Below are positions 1-10,409 of a stretch of DNA of 64,000 bases, one piece after another; position 1 is the stretch's first letter; every line of letters starts with the position of its first letter. The DNA comes from Taudactylus pleione (lineage: Eukaryota; Chordata; Amphibia; Anura; Myobatrachidae), in the NCBI GenBank assembly GCA_031769625.1, contig JAUIMM010000200.1, positions 55,946,001 through 56,010,000 on the forward strand, in the 5' to 3' direction. Under the pieces are notes generated by a model. It was given only the letters and a program-made list of their open reading frames with translations. It searched no databases and had not been told where the DNA came from. A program made the position numbers and the translations under genes.

Positions 1-900
1 TGACATAGGTTTAGGCCCTGCACGGCTGTGTTGTGTATCTCCTTACAGGGACCTGTAGGCGAGTGAGCGGACGAAGAGCAAGAGTGGACACGGTGAGAAA
101 TATCTGTGTGTACTGTCTCTCCCTGTTTGTTTGTCACTACCTATCTCCTTCCTTCTGGGCGGACGGTGAACCTTGCAACCCGGTGCAAGGACGGATCTTC
201 ACCTGGTGCGTGAGTACCGATAGGTGAAAATTCGGGATCTGAAGCCAAAAGTGCCAATGATGATCTTCACTTAAAACCTGAATTTATCCCCCGGTTCGGT
301 AGGGCGCGTCGGTCGACGTGAGGAAGGATGGTACTCACCTCGTCTCCTTCCCCCTAGGTCATCGTGTCTGTGTTCTATTCGGAGGTTCCAGGACCGTCTG
401 CTCAACACACGGCCTGAAGGTGAGAGGGTGTGACGCAAGGTAAGTAACAGACGTACACCTGCATGGCAGCAGGCATTGCACCGCACCCGCCCCTCACATA
501 GGGGGCGGAGCTGTCAGTGACTCACTCTGAGTCGCTGGCTCCCCTGCTGGCTACAGCGCTGCATCTAAAGAGACACTTCACTGAGTTGAGCCATTTAAAT
601 AAGATAGGAAACATCTGTGTATAACCTACTATGGGATCAAGGGTATGGGTATTTTAGTAAGACAACTGTGTGAGAGGCTAATTGATAAACATTATCATAA
701 TTAGTAAATGAGTGGTAGTATGTCAATATGGCTTGTCATCACCTCTGAGCTTCAGGAGTTGCCACCTCCAGCCCCAAGAAGACGGTGAAGTTGGAGATAA
801 AAACAGTTAAACCATAAAGAATATGCAATTTCCAAATACCTTAAGTTCACTTGTATTCATTGTCCCAAGCAGTAAGCATCTCTGGAGCTCATAAGTGTGC
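1..900. other. Unrecognised sequence left of hAT copy A
   Basis: Moderately GC-rich to about position 560, then AT-rich. Short open frames exist but none resembles a protein family I know, and I found no terminal repeats. It could be part of a retroelement leader or another old repeat; I cannot decide. Confidence 0.3.
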
Positions 901-1538
901 TTATGATGCATGATGTATATACTAGGGGTGTGCACCGGCCACTTTTTGTGTTTTGTGTTTTGGTTTTGGATCTGGATCTTTCTTCGTGTTTTGGATCTGA
1001 ATTGGTTTGCCAAAACCACCCTTTGGTGTTTTGGGTTCTGGGTTTTGTGTTTTGGATCTGGATCTTTCTTCGTGTTTTGGATCTGGATTGGTTTTGCCAA
1101 AACCACCCTTCCGTGTTTTCGGTTCTGGGTTTTGTGTTTTGGATCTGTATTTTTTTTTAAAAAAAGCATAAAAACAGCTAAAATCACAGAATTTGTGGGT
1201 TTTTCTGCTCCTATGCTATTATTAACCTCAATAACCTTAATTTCCACTCATTTCCAGTCTATTCTGAACACCTCACACCTCACAATAGTGTTTTTATGTC
1301 CAAAAGGTTGCACCGAGGTAGCTGGATGACTATGCTAAGCGATACGAGTGGGCGGCACAAACACGTGGCCCATCAAGGAGTGGCACTGCAGTGGCAGACA
1401 GGATGGCAGTTTGAAAAACTAGGCCCCAAACTGTACATAATGCAAATGCAAAGAAAAAAAAGAGGTGCAAGATGGAATTGTCCTTGGGCCCTCCCACCCA
1501 CCCTTATGTTGTATAAACAGGACATGAACACTTTAACA

Positions 1539-1594
1539 AACCAATCATTTCAGCGCCAGGGTCTGCCACACGACTGTGGCTGAAATGATTGGTT
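1539..1594. repeat. 3' untranslated hairpin of hAT copy A
   Basis: A 16-bp arm (AACCAATCATTTCAGC, 1539-1554) pairs perfectly with 1579-1594 across a 24-nt loop. It lies just downstream of the transposase stop. Copy B has the same hairpin at 46849-46904, and copy C a weaker one near 27020-27075. Confidence 0.8.
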
Positions 1595-1650
1595 CGTTTG
1601 GGCCCCCACAAAACAAGCTGGCAATTAATCTGTCCCTGCACAAACTGACT

Positions 1651-3555
1651 CTACGGAGGCAAGATGTCGTCCTCATCCTCCTCATCCACCGATTCCTCAC
1701 CCTCTTCAGTGTTCTGTACATCCTCATCCTCACAGAGAATTAATTTGTCCCCGCTGGAATCCACCACCACAGGTCTCTCTGTACGTTCTGAAGGCTGGTC
1801 TCCCTGGAAGAGTTGATAATTAATTTTTATGAACATCATCTTCTCCACATTTTGTGGAAGCAACCTCCTAGGCCTTTCGCTGACAAGGATCCCGGCTGCA
1901 CTAAACACTCTTTCGGAGTACACACTTGAGGGGGGGCAACTCAGGTAAAATAGAGCCAGTTTGTACAGGGGCCTCCAAATTGCCTCTTTTTCCTGCCAGT
2001 ACAGGTACGGACTGCCTGACATGCCTACTTGGATGCTGTCACCGATGTAATCCTCCACCATTCTGTCAATGGTGACAGTATCATATGCAGTGACAGTAGA
2101 CATGTCAGAAATTGTAGCCAGGTCCTTCAGTCCGGACCAGATGTCCAAACTTGGTCCTGCCTGCCCTGCATCACCGCCAGCGGGTTGCTTAGGATACCTA
2201 AGTTTTTTCCTGGCAGCCCCAGTTGCGGGAGAAAATGAAGAAGGAGCTGTTGACGTGTCACGTTCCGCTTCAGCTGACAGTGTTTTCACCAGCAGGTCTT
2301 TGCACCTCTGCAGGCTTGTGTCGGCCGGAAAGAGAGACACCACATAGGCTTTAAACCTAGGATCGAGCACGGTGGCCAAAATGTAGTGGTCTGATTTCAA
2401 CAGATTGACCACCCTGGAATCCTGGCAAAGCGAATGAAGGGCTTCATCCACAAGTCCCACATGCCGAGTGGAATCGCTCCGTCTTAGCTCCTCCTTCACT
2501 TTCTCCAGCTGCTTCTGCAAAAGCCTGATGAGGGGAATGACCTGACTCAAGCTGGCAGTGTCTGAACTGACTTCACGTGTGGCAAGTTCGAAGGGCTGGA
2601 GAACCTTGCACAACACGGAAATCATTCTCCACTGCGCTTGAGTCAGGTGCATACCCCCTCCTTTGCCTATGTCATAGGTGGATGTATAGGCTTGAATGGC
2701 CTTTTGCTGCTCCTCCATGCTCTGAAGCATATAGAGGGATGAGTTCCACCGCGTCACAACCTCTTGCTTCAGGTGATGGTGGGGCAGGTTCAAGAGTGTT
2801 TGCTGGCACTCCAGTCTTCGGCACGCAGTCGCTGAATGGCGAAAGTGGGCAGAAATTTTTCGGGCCACCCAAAGCGTCTCCTGCATGCCCCTGTCGTTTT
2901 CCAGAAAATTCTGCAGCACCAAGTTTATTGTGTGAGCAAAACATGGGACGTGCTGGAATTTGCCCAGATGTAATGCCCACACAATATTGGTGGTGTTGTC
3001 AGATATCACAAATCCCCAGGAGAGTCTAAGTGGGGTAAGCCACTGGGCGATGATTTCCCTCAGTTTCTCTAACAGGTTGTCGGCGGTGTGCCTTTTACTG
3101 AAACCGGTGATACACAGCATAACCTGCCTTCGAACGAGCTGGCGTTTCTGAGATCCTGCTACTGGTGACGCTGCTGCTATTGCTGCGTAAGGTGATACAT
3201 CTACCCAGTGAGCTGTCACAGTCATATAGTCCTTAGTCTGCCCTGTTCCACTTGTCCACATGTCCGTGGTTAAGTGGACTTTGGGTATAACGGCATTTTT
3301 CAGGACACTGAGGACACTTTTTCTGACGTTTCTGTGCAGTCTCGGTATCGCCTGCCTAGTGAAGTGGAATCTAGATGGGATTTGGAACCAGGGACACACT
3401 ACCTCCATCAATTGTCTAAATCCCAGTGTACTAATGGCGGATACCGGACGCACGTCTAACACCAACATAGCAGTCAAGGCCTCAGTTATACATTTTGCTT
3501 CAGGATGACTGCTGTCGTACTTCATCCTCCTCGCTAAGGACTGTTGGAGGGTCAA
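1651..3555 (-). CDS. hAT transposase catalytic and dimerisation region (copy A), open over 634 codons
   Basis: This frame covers the RNase H-like core and C-terminal dimerisation region of a hAT transposase. Known family biochemistry is cut-and-paste transposition in the nucleus with 8-bp target duplications. Visible motifs: the first catalytic Asp in TDMWTS (residue 98), the second in VISDN (residue 186), a CxxH pair in CFAH (205-208), the RW motif (269-270), and the catalytic Glu in YSERVFSAAG (about 548) at the start of the dimerisation block. The tail is acidic (DEEDEDD). The apparent start is internal to the original gene: upstream, the BED-finger part lies in another frame because about 7 bp near 3580-3585 are missing relative to copy B. 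The core has no stop codon, but the whole gene is frameshifted, so autonomous activity is unlikely. Confidence 0.85.
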   Translation of the reverse strand: MTLQQSLARRMKYDSSHPEAKCITEALTAMLVLDVRPVSAISTLGFRQLMEVVCPWFQIPSRFHFTRQAIPRLHRNVRKSVLSVLKNAVIPKVHLTTDMWTSGTGQTKDYMTVTAHWVDVSPYAAIAAASPVAGSQKRQLVRRQVMLCITGFSKRHTADNLLEKLREIIAQWLTPLRLSWGFVISDNTTNIVWALHLGKFQHVPCFAHTINLVLQNFLENDRGMQETLWVARKISAHFRHSATACRRLECQQTLLNLPHHHLKQEVVTRWNSSLYMLQSMEEQQKAIQAYTSTYDIGKGGGMHLTQAQWRMISVLCKVLQPFELATREVSSDTASLSQVIPLIRLLQKQLEKVKEELRRSDSTRHVGLVDEALHSLCQDSRVVNLLKSDHYILATVLDPRFKAYVVSLFPADTSLQRCKDLLVKTLSAEAERDTSTAPSSFSPATGAARKKLRYPKQPAGGDAGQAGPSLDIWSGLKDLATISDMSTVTAYDTVTIDRMVEDYIGDSIQVGMSGSPYLYWQEKEAIWRPLYKLALFYLSCPPSSVYSERVFSAAGILVSERPRRLLPQNVEKMMFIKINYQLFQGDQPSERTERPVVVDSSGDKLILCEDEDVQNTEEGEESVDEEDEDDILPP

Positions 3556-4725
3556 TTGTTTAATAAAAGTAGTGGTGTTCCACTCTGGGATGATGAACGA
3601 CTCCCAGCAGCAGCAACAGCAGCAGTGGCAGCAGGAGGCATAGCAATGCAGGATCCTCCGGAGGAATCCCGGATAGGAGAGTCAGTCATGCCAGTGACAT
3701 GGCCTGCAGGACTACTTCCGATCCTGACTAAGGAGGAAATTGACGAGGAGGGAGTTGACGGTGTGGTTTGCAGGTGCTTGGATACAACAGGACAACGGGA
3801 TTTAGGTGTCCCTGGACTGCTTACGGTCTTAGCCAAAGTTTCTGAACTTGACAGTAACTTTTTATGAACGTGCTGCAGGTGCCGTATAAGGGAGGATGTT
3901 CCTAGGTGGTTAACGTCCCTACCCCTACTTATTTCACCTTTACATATGGTACATATGGCAAGACAGTTGTTGTCCGGATTTGGATAGAAATATTGCCAGA
4001 CCAAAGAGGTGGAATGTTTGGTCTTCTGCCCAGGCATGACCGTGATGGGCTTTTTCATCCCACGGACAACAACTGTCTCCCCCGGAGCCTGATTTAAACA
4101 AACCACATCACCATCAGAATCCTCCTCGCCAACTTCCTCCTCAGTGCCAGCTACACCAGTATCCTCATCCTGTTGTACTTCAACAGTGACATCTTCAATT
4201 TGCATATCAGCAAGTGGACTGTGGGTGCTCCTTTCAGCACTTGCAGGGGGCGTGCAAATGGTGGAAAGAGCCACCTCTTCCCATCCAGTGCTGGGAAGGT
4301 CAGGCATCGCAACCACCACCACACTTGGACTCTTCTTGGGGATTTGTGATATCTTCTTATAACGCACAGTTCTTCGCTGTGCTTTTGCCAGCTTAACTCG
4401 TTTGATTTTTTAGTGGGAGGAGGGCTTCCATCGTCATGTGAAGCTGAACCACTAGTCATGAACTCCGTGTCAAAAATGGCATATTGGCAAGTTTACGTTT
4501 CTCTTCAGATGATTTAAATGTTTTTTTCAAGGTCATTTTCCTGAACTTTGTCATTTGGGATTGTATGTGCCCTCTACTATGACATTGGGCATCGGCCTTG
4601 GCAGACGACGTTGATGGCATGTTATCGTCTATGTCATGACTAGTGGCAGCAGCTTCAGCACTAGGAGGAAGTGGTTCTTGATCTTTCTCTATTTTATTTT
4701 TATCGGAGAAAGTTTGGGCCTCCAT
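3552..4725 (-). pseudogene. hAT transposase N-terminal half with BED zinc finger (copy A), frameshifted
   Basis: The likely original start is the ATG at 4725, shared in position with copy B (MEAQTFSDKNK here, MEDQTFSDKNK in B). A Ser/Pro/acidic stretch follows, with frame changes at about 4480 and 4415. A 271-codon frame (4367-3552) then holds an acidic linker and a BED finger at about 3858-4025, with aromatic residues in SLVWQYF, Cys139 and Cys142, His163 and His168. BED fingers in this family bind DNA and probably recognise transposon ends. A Ser-rich linker leads to the frame break with the catalytic region. Confidence in family is high; the exact break positions come from comparison with copy B only. 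Confidence 0.85.
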
Positions 4726-4736
4726 TTATGTTATAT

Positions 4737-5860
4737 CAATTTGATATATACGTGTAGCTAAACACAGAAAATAATTTTTTTTTTGGTTTGGACTGGAGTG
4801 TACTTTCGGGGGTTACAGCACCCTTAACAGTCAAGCCAGCCGGCCCTTTACTTATGACACAGGCGCACGCTTGGCACTACTTTGTTGATGCACGTGCGGC
4901 TACTGCGCACACAATTCACAAACACAGAAAATAATTTTTTTTTTGGTTTGGACTGGAGTGTACTTTCGGGGGTTACAGCACCGTTAACGGTCAAGCCAGC
5001 CGGCCCTTTACTTATGACACAGGCGCACGCTTGGCACTACTTTGTTGATGCACGTGCGGCTACTGCGCACACAATTCACAAACACAGAAAATAATTGATC
5101 TTTCCATATTTTATTTTTATCGGAGAAAGTTTGGTCCTCCATTTATGTTATATTGATATATACGTGCGGCTAAGGCGCACACAAACACAGAAAATTATTT
5201 TTTATTTTTGTTGGAGACTAGTGCACTTTGTGGGTTACACCACCCTTTAGCGGTCAATCCATCCGGCCCTTTATTTATGGGACACAGGCGTACGCTTGGC
5301 ACTACTTTGTTGATGCACGTGCAGCTACTGCGCACACAATACACAAACACAAAAAAATATATTTTTTTATTTTGTTTGGAGTACCCTTTGGGGGTTACAG
5401 CACCCTTTAGCGGTCAATCCAGCCGGCCCTTTATTTATGGGACACAGGCGCATGCTTGGCACTACTTTGTTGATGCACGTGCGGCTACTGCGCACAAAAT
5501 TCACAAACACAAAAAAATATATATTTTTTTTTGTTTGGAGTGCCCTTTGGGGGTTACAGCACCCTTTAGCGGTCAATCCAGCCAGCCCTTTATTTATGGG
5601 ACACAGGCGCACGCTTGGCACTACTTTGTTGATGCACGTGCGGCTACTGCGCACACAATTCACAAACACAAAAAAATATTTTTTTTATTTTGTTTGGAGT
5701 GCCCTTTGGGGGTTACAGCTCCCTTTAACGGACCAAGCCAGCCGGCCTTTTACTTATGGGACACAGGCGCACGCTTGGCGCTGCTCCTTTGTTGATGCAC
5801 GTGCAGCCACAGTGCACACAATTCACAAACACAGAAAAAATATTTTTTTTTTGCACTTGG
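4737..5860 (-). repeat. Tandem monomer array upstream of the transposase start (copy A)
   Basis: Marker TTTGTTGATG occurs at 4881, 5041, 5306, 5466, 5625 and 5788, giving a period of about 160 bp. Each monomer contains a CACGTG-like core, a T-run and a CAGCACCCTTTA block. Between 5097 and 5185 the array is interrupted by a duplicate of the sequence around the transposase ATG. Copy B has the equivalent array in the same place. A promoter or enhancer role is inference from position. Confidence 0.85.
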
Positions 5861-6187
5861 GGGGAGCACCCCTGATGGACAGAGCACCCCCTGGACAACA
5901 CTACAGCACCCCTTTAGGACTGGGACACTGCACAGGACTTTGGAGTGGACACAGCCCCTATGGACAACTGACTGCACAACACAGTCCAGCCAGCCCCTAT
6001 GGACTTTGAAGTAGTGGACACAGCCCCTATGGACAACAGCAGCACAGCGCAGCACAGCGCAGCACAGCACAGCACAACACTACTCTGCACTACACTACAC
6101 TACACTACACAGCCCAACCAGCCCTAACTCCCACCCTCCCTCTTCACTGTCCACAGCCGAGTGAGAAAATGGCGCCGACGCGGGTAC

Positions 6188-6195
6188 CTTATATA
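6188..6195 (-). promoter_or_regulatory. Putative TATA box of hAT copy A
   Basis: On the minus strand the sequence reads CCTATATAAGGTACCC, about 160 bp inside the 5' terminus. Copy B has TATAAAAG at the corresponding place (42109-42116), followed by the same GCGCCATTTTCTC-like initiator region. Conservation of a TATA-like core in both copies supports the call. Confidence 0.55.
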
Positions 6196-6317
6196 GGATC
6201 CAAAACCCACGAGACCCGGAAGGCGGGATGATGACGTTTTGCCTCGATTTCAGATCCAAGTCAGGCGGGAAAAGTCGAGCCTGACTTGGATTGGCCTCGG
6301 ATCGGGGGGCTCGTGGT

Positions 6318-6342
6318 GGTTCGGATTTCAGAAATCCGAACC
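6318..6342. repeat. Subterminal hairpin at the 5' end of hAT copy A
   Basis: The 11-bp arm GGTTCGGATTT (6318-6328) pairs perfectly with 6332-6342 across a 3-nt loop, 12 bp inside the element end. Equivalent hairpins occur in copies B, C and D. Confidence 0.85.
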
Positions 6343-6502
6343 CGCTCACCCCTAATGCAAAGTAAGGTTTGTGATCTCACAGTGGAGGATTGTGGTAATA
6401 TTTAGCCCCTACCTTGTGGAGGTTTCAGCCACCTGAATGGTGCAATCTCTGTACTAACAATTCTATCTACCCAAAACTCAGACATCGGGAATTTGTCTAG
6501 TC

Positions 6503-6708
6503 CAGGGATATCCAACTTTGGTCCTCGAGAGCTACTAACAGTTTACATTTTCCAGACCACCTAACTGGTGCACAGGTGTATTCATTACTCACTAACACAT
6601 TTGAAAAGATCCACAGGTGGAGCTAATTATTTCACTTGTGATTTTGTGAGGAGACCTGGAAAACATGCACTGTTGGTAGCTGTTGAGGACCAGGGTTGGC
6701 TACCCCTG
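6503..6708. mobile_element. hAT-type MITE, 206 bp, TSD GTCTAGTC
   Basis: The ends are CAGGGATATCC on the left and, inverted, CAGGGGTAGCC on the right. A perfect 8-bp target duplication GTCTAGTC lies at 6495-6502 and 6709-6716. The whole element is an imperfect palindrome with no coding capacity. The length and duplication size identify it as a hAT-mobilised MITE. Confidence 0.9.
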
Positions 6709-7139
6709 GTCTAGTCCCTACACACTGTCATGACAAAACATATGTGGAATTAAGATACTGGGCCTAAGGCAGAGTTGGTAGTAAAATGGGCATAATTTGT
6801 AAAAAAAAAAAGTGCACGTAAAACTTTCTATCCATATCATGAGCCATACACATCTCAATATGTGCAGGGTTCCGCATCACCTGCATGTGCACCCTGTTTA
6901 TGCCAGGCATACATCACATATACTTATGCTCATGTTTTTAATCATTTGTCTTGTTTGTCAAAAGCAGATTTGCTATTAGACACTAATAAAACGAAAAAAG
7001 CCACTCTACTATAGAAGATACAACTTTCTGTCTCATGTACAAAAATTTTTTTAAATAAAATTTCTAAAACATACACACACAAAAGCAAATCATATGCCCA
7101 GGGAAAAAAATATCAGTGTCAACGTTGCCTTTACAAACC

Positions 7140-7390
7140 ACTAGTCCCTATTGGTTCACATTGGTTTAGTGACTATCATCATCGCCGTTCACCAGCCGCC
7201 TCCACACGCATGGGGTCGTTCATCCAATTGGCAGATTGAGCAGCATGTAGGCTCAATCTGTCGATGCAATGAACAACCCTGTGGGAGCGTGCATGGTCGC
7301 TCATAGTGCGTACACACTGGTCGAGGTGGACAACATGTCAGCCCGATCCGCCAGATCGGGCGACATATCGTCTAGTATATACCCAGCTTA
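7140..7390. mobile_element. MITE fragment with internal hairpins
   Basis: Contains a hairpin with arm CAGATTGAGC and GTACACACTGG / TATATACCCAGCTTAA segments similar to the ends of the MITE at 21976-22346. No clean target duplication is visible, so the limits are approximate. The preceding stretch 6720-7140 shows nothing recognisable. Confidence 0.45.
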
Positions 7391-7394
7391 AGTG

Positions 7395-8598
7395 TCAGGA
7401 TCCTGCAATTTTGCATGGGTACATATGCATGTACCCACAGTTCTGGGCATGCGCAGAGTAAATCACACACCTGATGTTCCGCAGTCGGTAATTAGAAGTT
7501 ACTGGTAAGCCAGACCATCCTCCCTGCAAGCAGAAATGTTCCTGAGAAGGCACACAGTATCTGCAATACAGAGAAATGTAATCTGATGGAGACACGTGTG
7601 TACAGTATTTGTTCCTGTCACTTTTACAAAAGATTGCTTCCAATTTACGGTTTTGTTCATTTTAGTTTTCAATTTAAAATTTAACAAAAGCATTCAATGG
7701 GAATCCGTTACAAGCAAAAACATGGCATAGCACACTGCACTTTCCCTTGTTATGATATCATATAAAAGCCATTCCCCAAATACGCCTGTCTTTAGGATGC
7801 TGCATGTGGATTTTTTCTGCAAGATTTGGTCTTTTGTAAAGGAGTAATTTGGCCCTGGTTGTTAGGATGTGATTCCTTATCTGCTGCACCAGATGGCCAC
7901 TTTCTTCTAGACAATAAGTGAGATCTGGCACTTGTCAAAATGAAGCAAAGGCATCGGATCACACTTCATTTGCTCCTCCTAACCACCTACACTCTGACAA
8001 AGTGTACAATTATACCACGTGTCTAAAAGAAATTGACTCTATATGTACTTAGTCACAATTATACATGTACCTGCTCACCTTAATTTCTCAAGCAAAACTT
8101 CATTGTCCTTTGTGAAATAGTTTGGTATATTAGCATGAGCCACAAGAGCTTACAGTGCAAATTTCAATGTCCTTATGTATTTGTATAATATTACTGAGAT
8201 TTTGTTATGCAAAGTGATGCTATTGTAATAATACCATAGAAGCTTCTGTATCATTTACTAAAAATGGACCATACGAGTCAATGGTTTTGAATATGTCATA
8301 GTTCATGAGATATTATGAAACATGGAACTCTATATCTTTATTTACTGTATTTATTTTAGATACCAGTACAGTGATCAGCGAATAAACCTTAAGGTGTATG
8401 TCCAGCTGCTGGGGTAGTTATTTGTCTGAGAAGATGCCATGTGAGTGGGAGGCTGACAGATTTATGTACAGCCCATTAGGACTGCCAGCAAGTGATCCAA
8501 CTGACAGATAAAGGTAAAATGATGGGGTCTTATAAATTCCGGGCTTGCCCTGCTCACCAACATGAGTATGGCTTGGAGAACATCACCCCTCCCCAACT
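7395..8598. other. No recognisable feature
   Basis: AT-rich DNA with only short chance frames. I see no repeat termini, protein homology or tandem structure. Confidence 0.5.
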
Positions 8599-8599
8599 T

Positions 8600-10408
8600 A
8601 GGGCTGTATTCAATTTGAGGTGAAATGTCAGAATTGGCGAAAATTTATCGCCGATGATGGCATTTTCACCTATTTTCATTATTCCCGTATTCAATTTCAT
8701 CGACTTTTCGCCGGGGCGAAAAGTCAATGTAAACAAATGTTGAGAAATATTCGCCTGCCTTTTGCTGGCGAAAAAAAGATGCAGAATTGGGGTTTAGGAG
8801 TGCAGGCTTAAAAAAATTAGCCTGCAACCTTGGGTATGACCCCTTAAAATGATCTGTTACAAAAAAAATAAAAATCGGGACACCCCCAAAAAAATGTTTC
8901 AATTTTGGGGTGAAATTTTTTTTTTTTTTAAAAACCACTTCTAAAATAGTTAAATAGATTCCAGAGGGGGTCGGAAGTGTGCGGCAGGTGTTTTCTTCAA
9001 TGTGGGTGACAGCGGCAGGTGCATTTTTGCAGAATTTAAAAAAATTATTTTACGGACTTAAAAATATGCTTGCACCCAGTTTCATGTACCCCAAATTTGA
9101 TGGGACCATTTTTAAAAACAAAAAAAAAGCAAAGTGCTCTTCTGCATCACTTCTTCAATGTCGGGAAAAAACACCTGCCGCGGCTAATACAAACCCCAAC
9201 TTCCTTCAGCAGGCAAAAATGGGGGTACCCATAGTGATCCCCCATGTCTGGACATCTTTAGGGGGGGTCCCAGGCACATTTCCCTAAAATTCCCATTTTT
9301 GTTCATAGATAGTGCAAACAGTCAATTTAAAAATAAACAGAGATCATTTTTCAATTGCCTTCAGCGGGTGAAAAAAAGTGCAGATTTGGGGTTTAGGGGT
9401 GCAGGCTTAAAAATAATAGCCTGCACCTTTGGGAATGCCCCCTTAAAACGAAATGTGCAAAAAAAAATCGGGAGGGGGGGATGAAAAAAAAACGAACTAA
9501 AAACCAGTTCTAAAATAGACAAATTAAATCCACAGGGGTTCCCTTATATGCGGCAGGTGTTTTCTTCATTGCACAGAGGGTCTCATTCAGACCCGCTCGC
9601 GAGCGCAGGACGCTCGCAAGCGGGTCGATGGTACCCAAATGCGCATGCGCACGATGGAGGGAGCTCCGTCATGCACATGCGTGAGACCCGGGTCTCGCAC
9701 CAAAGGGGGCGTGCTGTCAATGGTGAGTGACAGCACGCCCCCTTTGGTGGGCGTGCCGGGGGCGTGGCTGCCAGACGGAGGCGTTCCCATGGGAACGCCT
9801 ACCGTCTGGGGCCGGCCCCACTGAAATCACTAGTGATGTCAGTGGGAGTGATTTTGGCTCTGATAGAGCCAAAATCACTCCAGGGCTTTCGGCAGCGAGA
9901 CCCTACCGCAGGGTCTTGACCATCGCGACCATCATCATGGACGCTCGCATAAGCTGTGGGTGGTAACCCACAGCTATGCGAGCGTCCAAAAGGCCGCTCA
10001 AAATTTAACTAGGAAGGCCCTGATTCAGAGCGAGCGCTATGGTCAGAGCGTCAGGTGCGGCAGGTGCATTTTTGCAGATATTTTTAAAAATTAGTTTAGG
10101 GACTTAAAAATATGCTAGTACCCATTTTCAATTACACCAAATTTGATAGGAACACTTTTAAAAAAAAAAACCTAAGTGCTCTTCTGCATCACTTCTTCAA
10201 AGTCGGGAAAAAAGCACATACCGCAGCTATTTAAAAATCCGCAACAACAGGGGTACCCATAGTGATCCCCCGGGTCTGGACATCTTTAGGGGGGTCCTAC
10301 AATTATTTCCCAAAAATTCCCGTATTTTTTCGCTGAAGGAGAAGGATGCGAAAAGTACAGCAGGCGAAAAGTCTGGTCTTTTCGCCTCAAATTGAATATG
10401 GGCCTTAG
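8600..10408. mobile_element. Composite MITE with TATTCAATTTGAG ends and a duplicated interior
   Basis: The left end GGGCTGTATTCAATTTGAG (8601) is inverted at the right end near 10387-10406. The interior consists of two tandem, diverged units of about 600 bp: matching blocks begin near 8755 and 9356, near 8990 and 9548, and near 9010 and 10057. The second unit carries a nested hairpin-chain MITE (9578-10050). A related end also occurs near 12105-12122. Confidence 0.7.
9578..10050. mobile_element. Hairpin-chain MITE, right end damaged (copy 1)
   Basis: Begins GGGTCTCATTCAGACC and closely follows the same order of hairpins as the complete copy at 58170-58678. These include a near-perfect palindrome around CACTAGTG and the AGAGCCAAAATCACT hairpin. 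The right terminus seen in copy 2 is missing. It interrupts the second unit of the host repeat. Confidence 0.75.
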
Positions 10409-10409
10409 T

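Larger units (their letters stand above)
923..6354 (-). mobile_element. hAT transposon copy A, BED-finger type, near full length
   Basis: The left end reads TAGGGGTGTGC and the right end, read on the minus strand, TAGGGGTGAGC. Both match the ends of copy B, whose target duplication proves the termini. Read on the minus strand the order is: 5' terminus with subterminal hairpin (6318-6342), TATA-like box (6188-6195), a roughly 160-bp monomer array (about 4737-5860), a broken N-terminal region with BED finger, an open frame for the catalytic core (1651-3555), a 3' hairpin (1539-1594) and the 3' terminus. Unlike B, C and D, no 8-bp target duplication is visible: GTATATAC precedes the left end and ATGCAAAG follows the right end. 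The element could be recombinant, or its duplication has decayed. Confidence 0.9.

Noticed and set aside
807..1329. Open frames on both strands near the left end of hAT copy A
   Set aside because: They run through the low-complexity GTTTTGGATCTGGATC terminal repeats of the transposon.
5208..6009. Open frames of 190-195 codons across the copy A array
   Set aside because: The residues repeat with the 160-bp monomer, shift frame when monomer length changes, and the transposase start lies downstream on the other strand.
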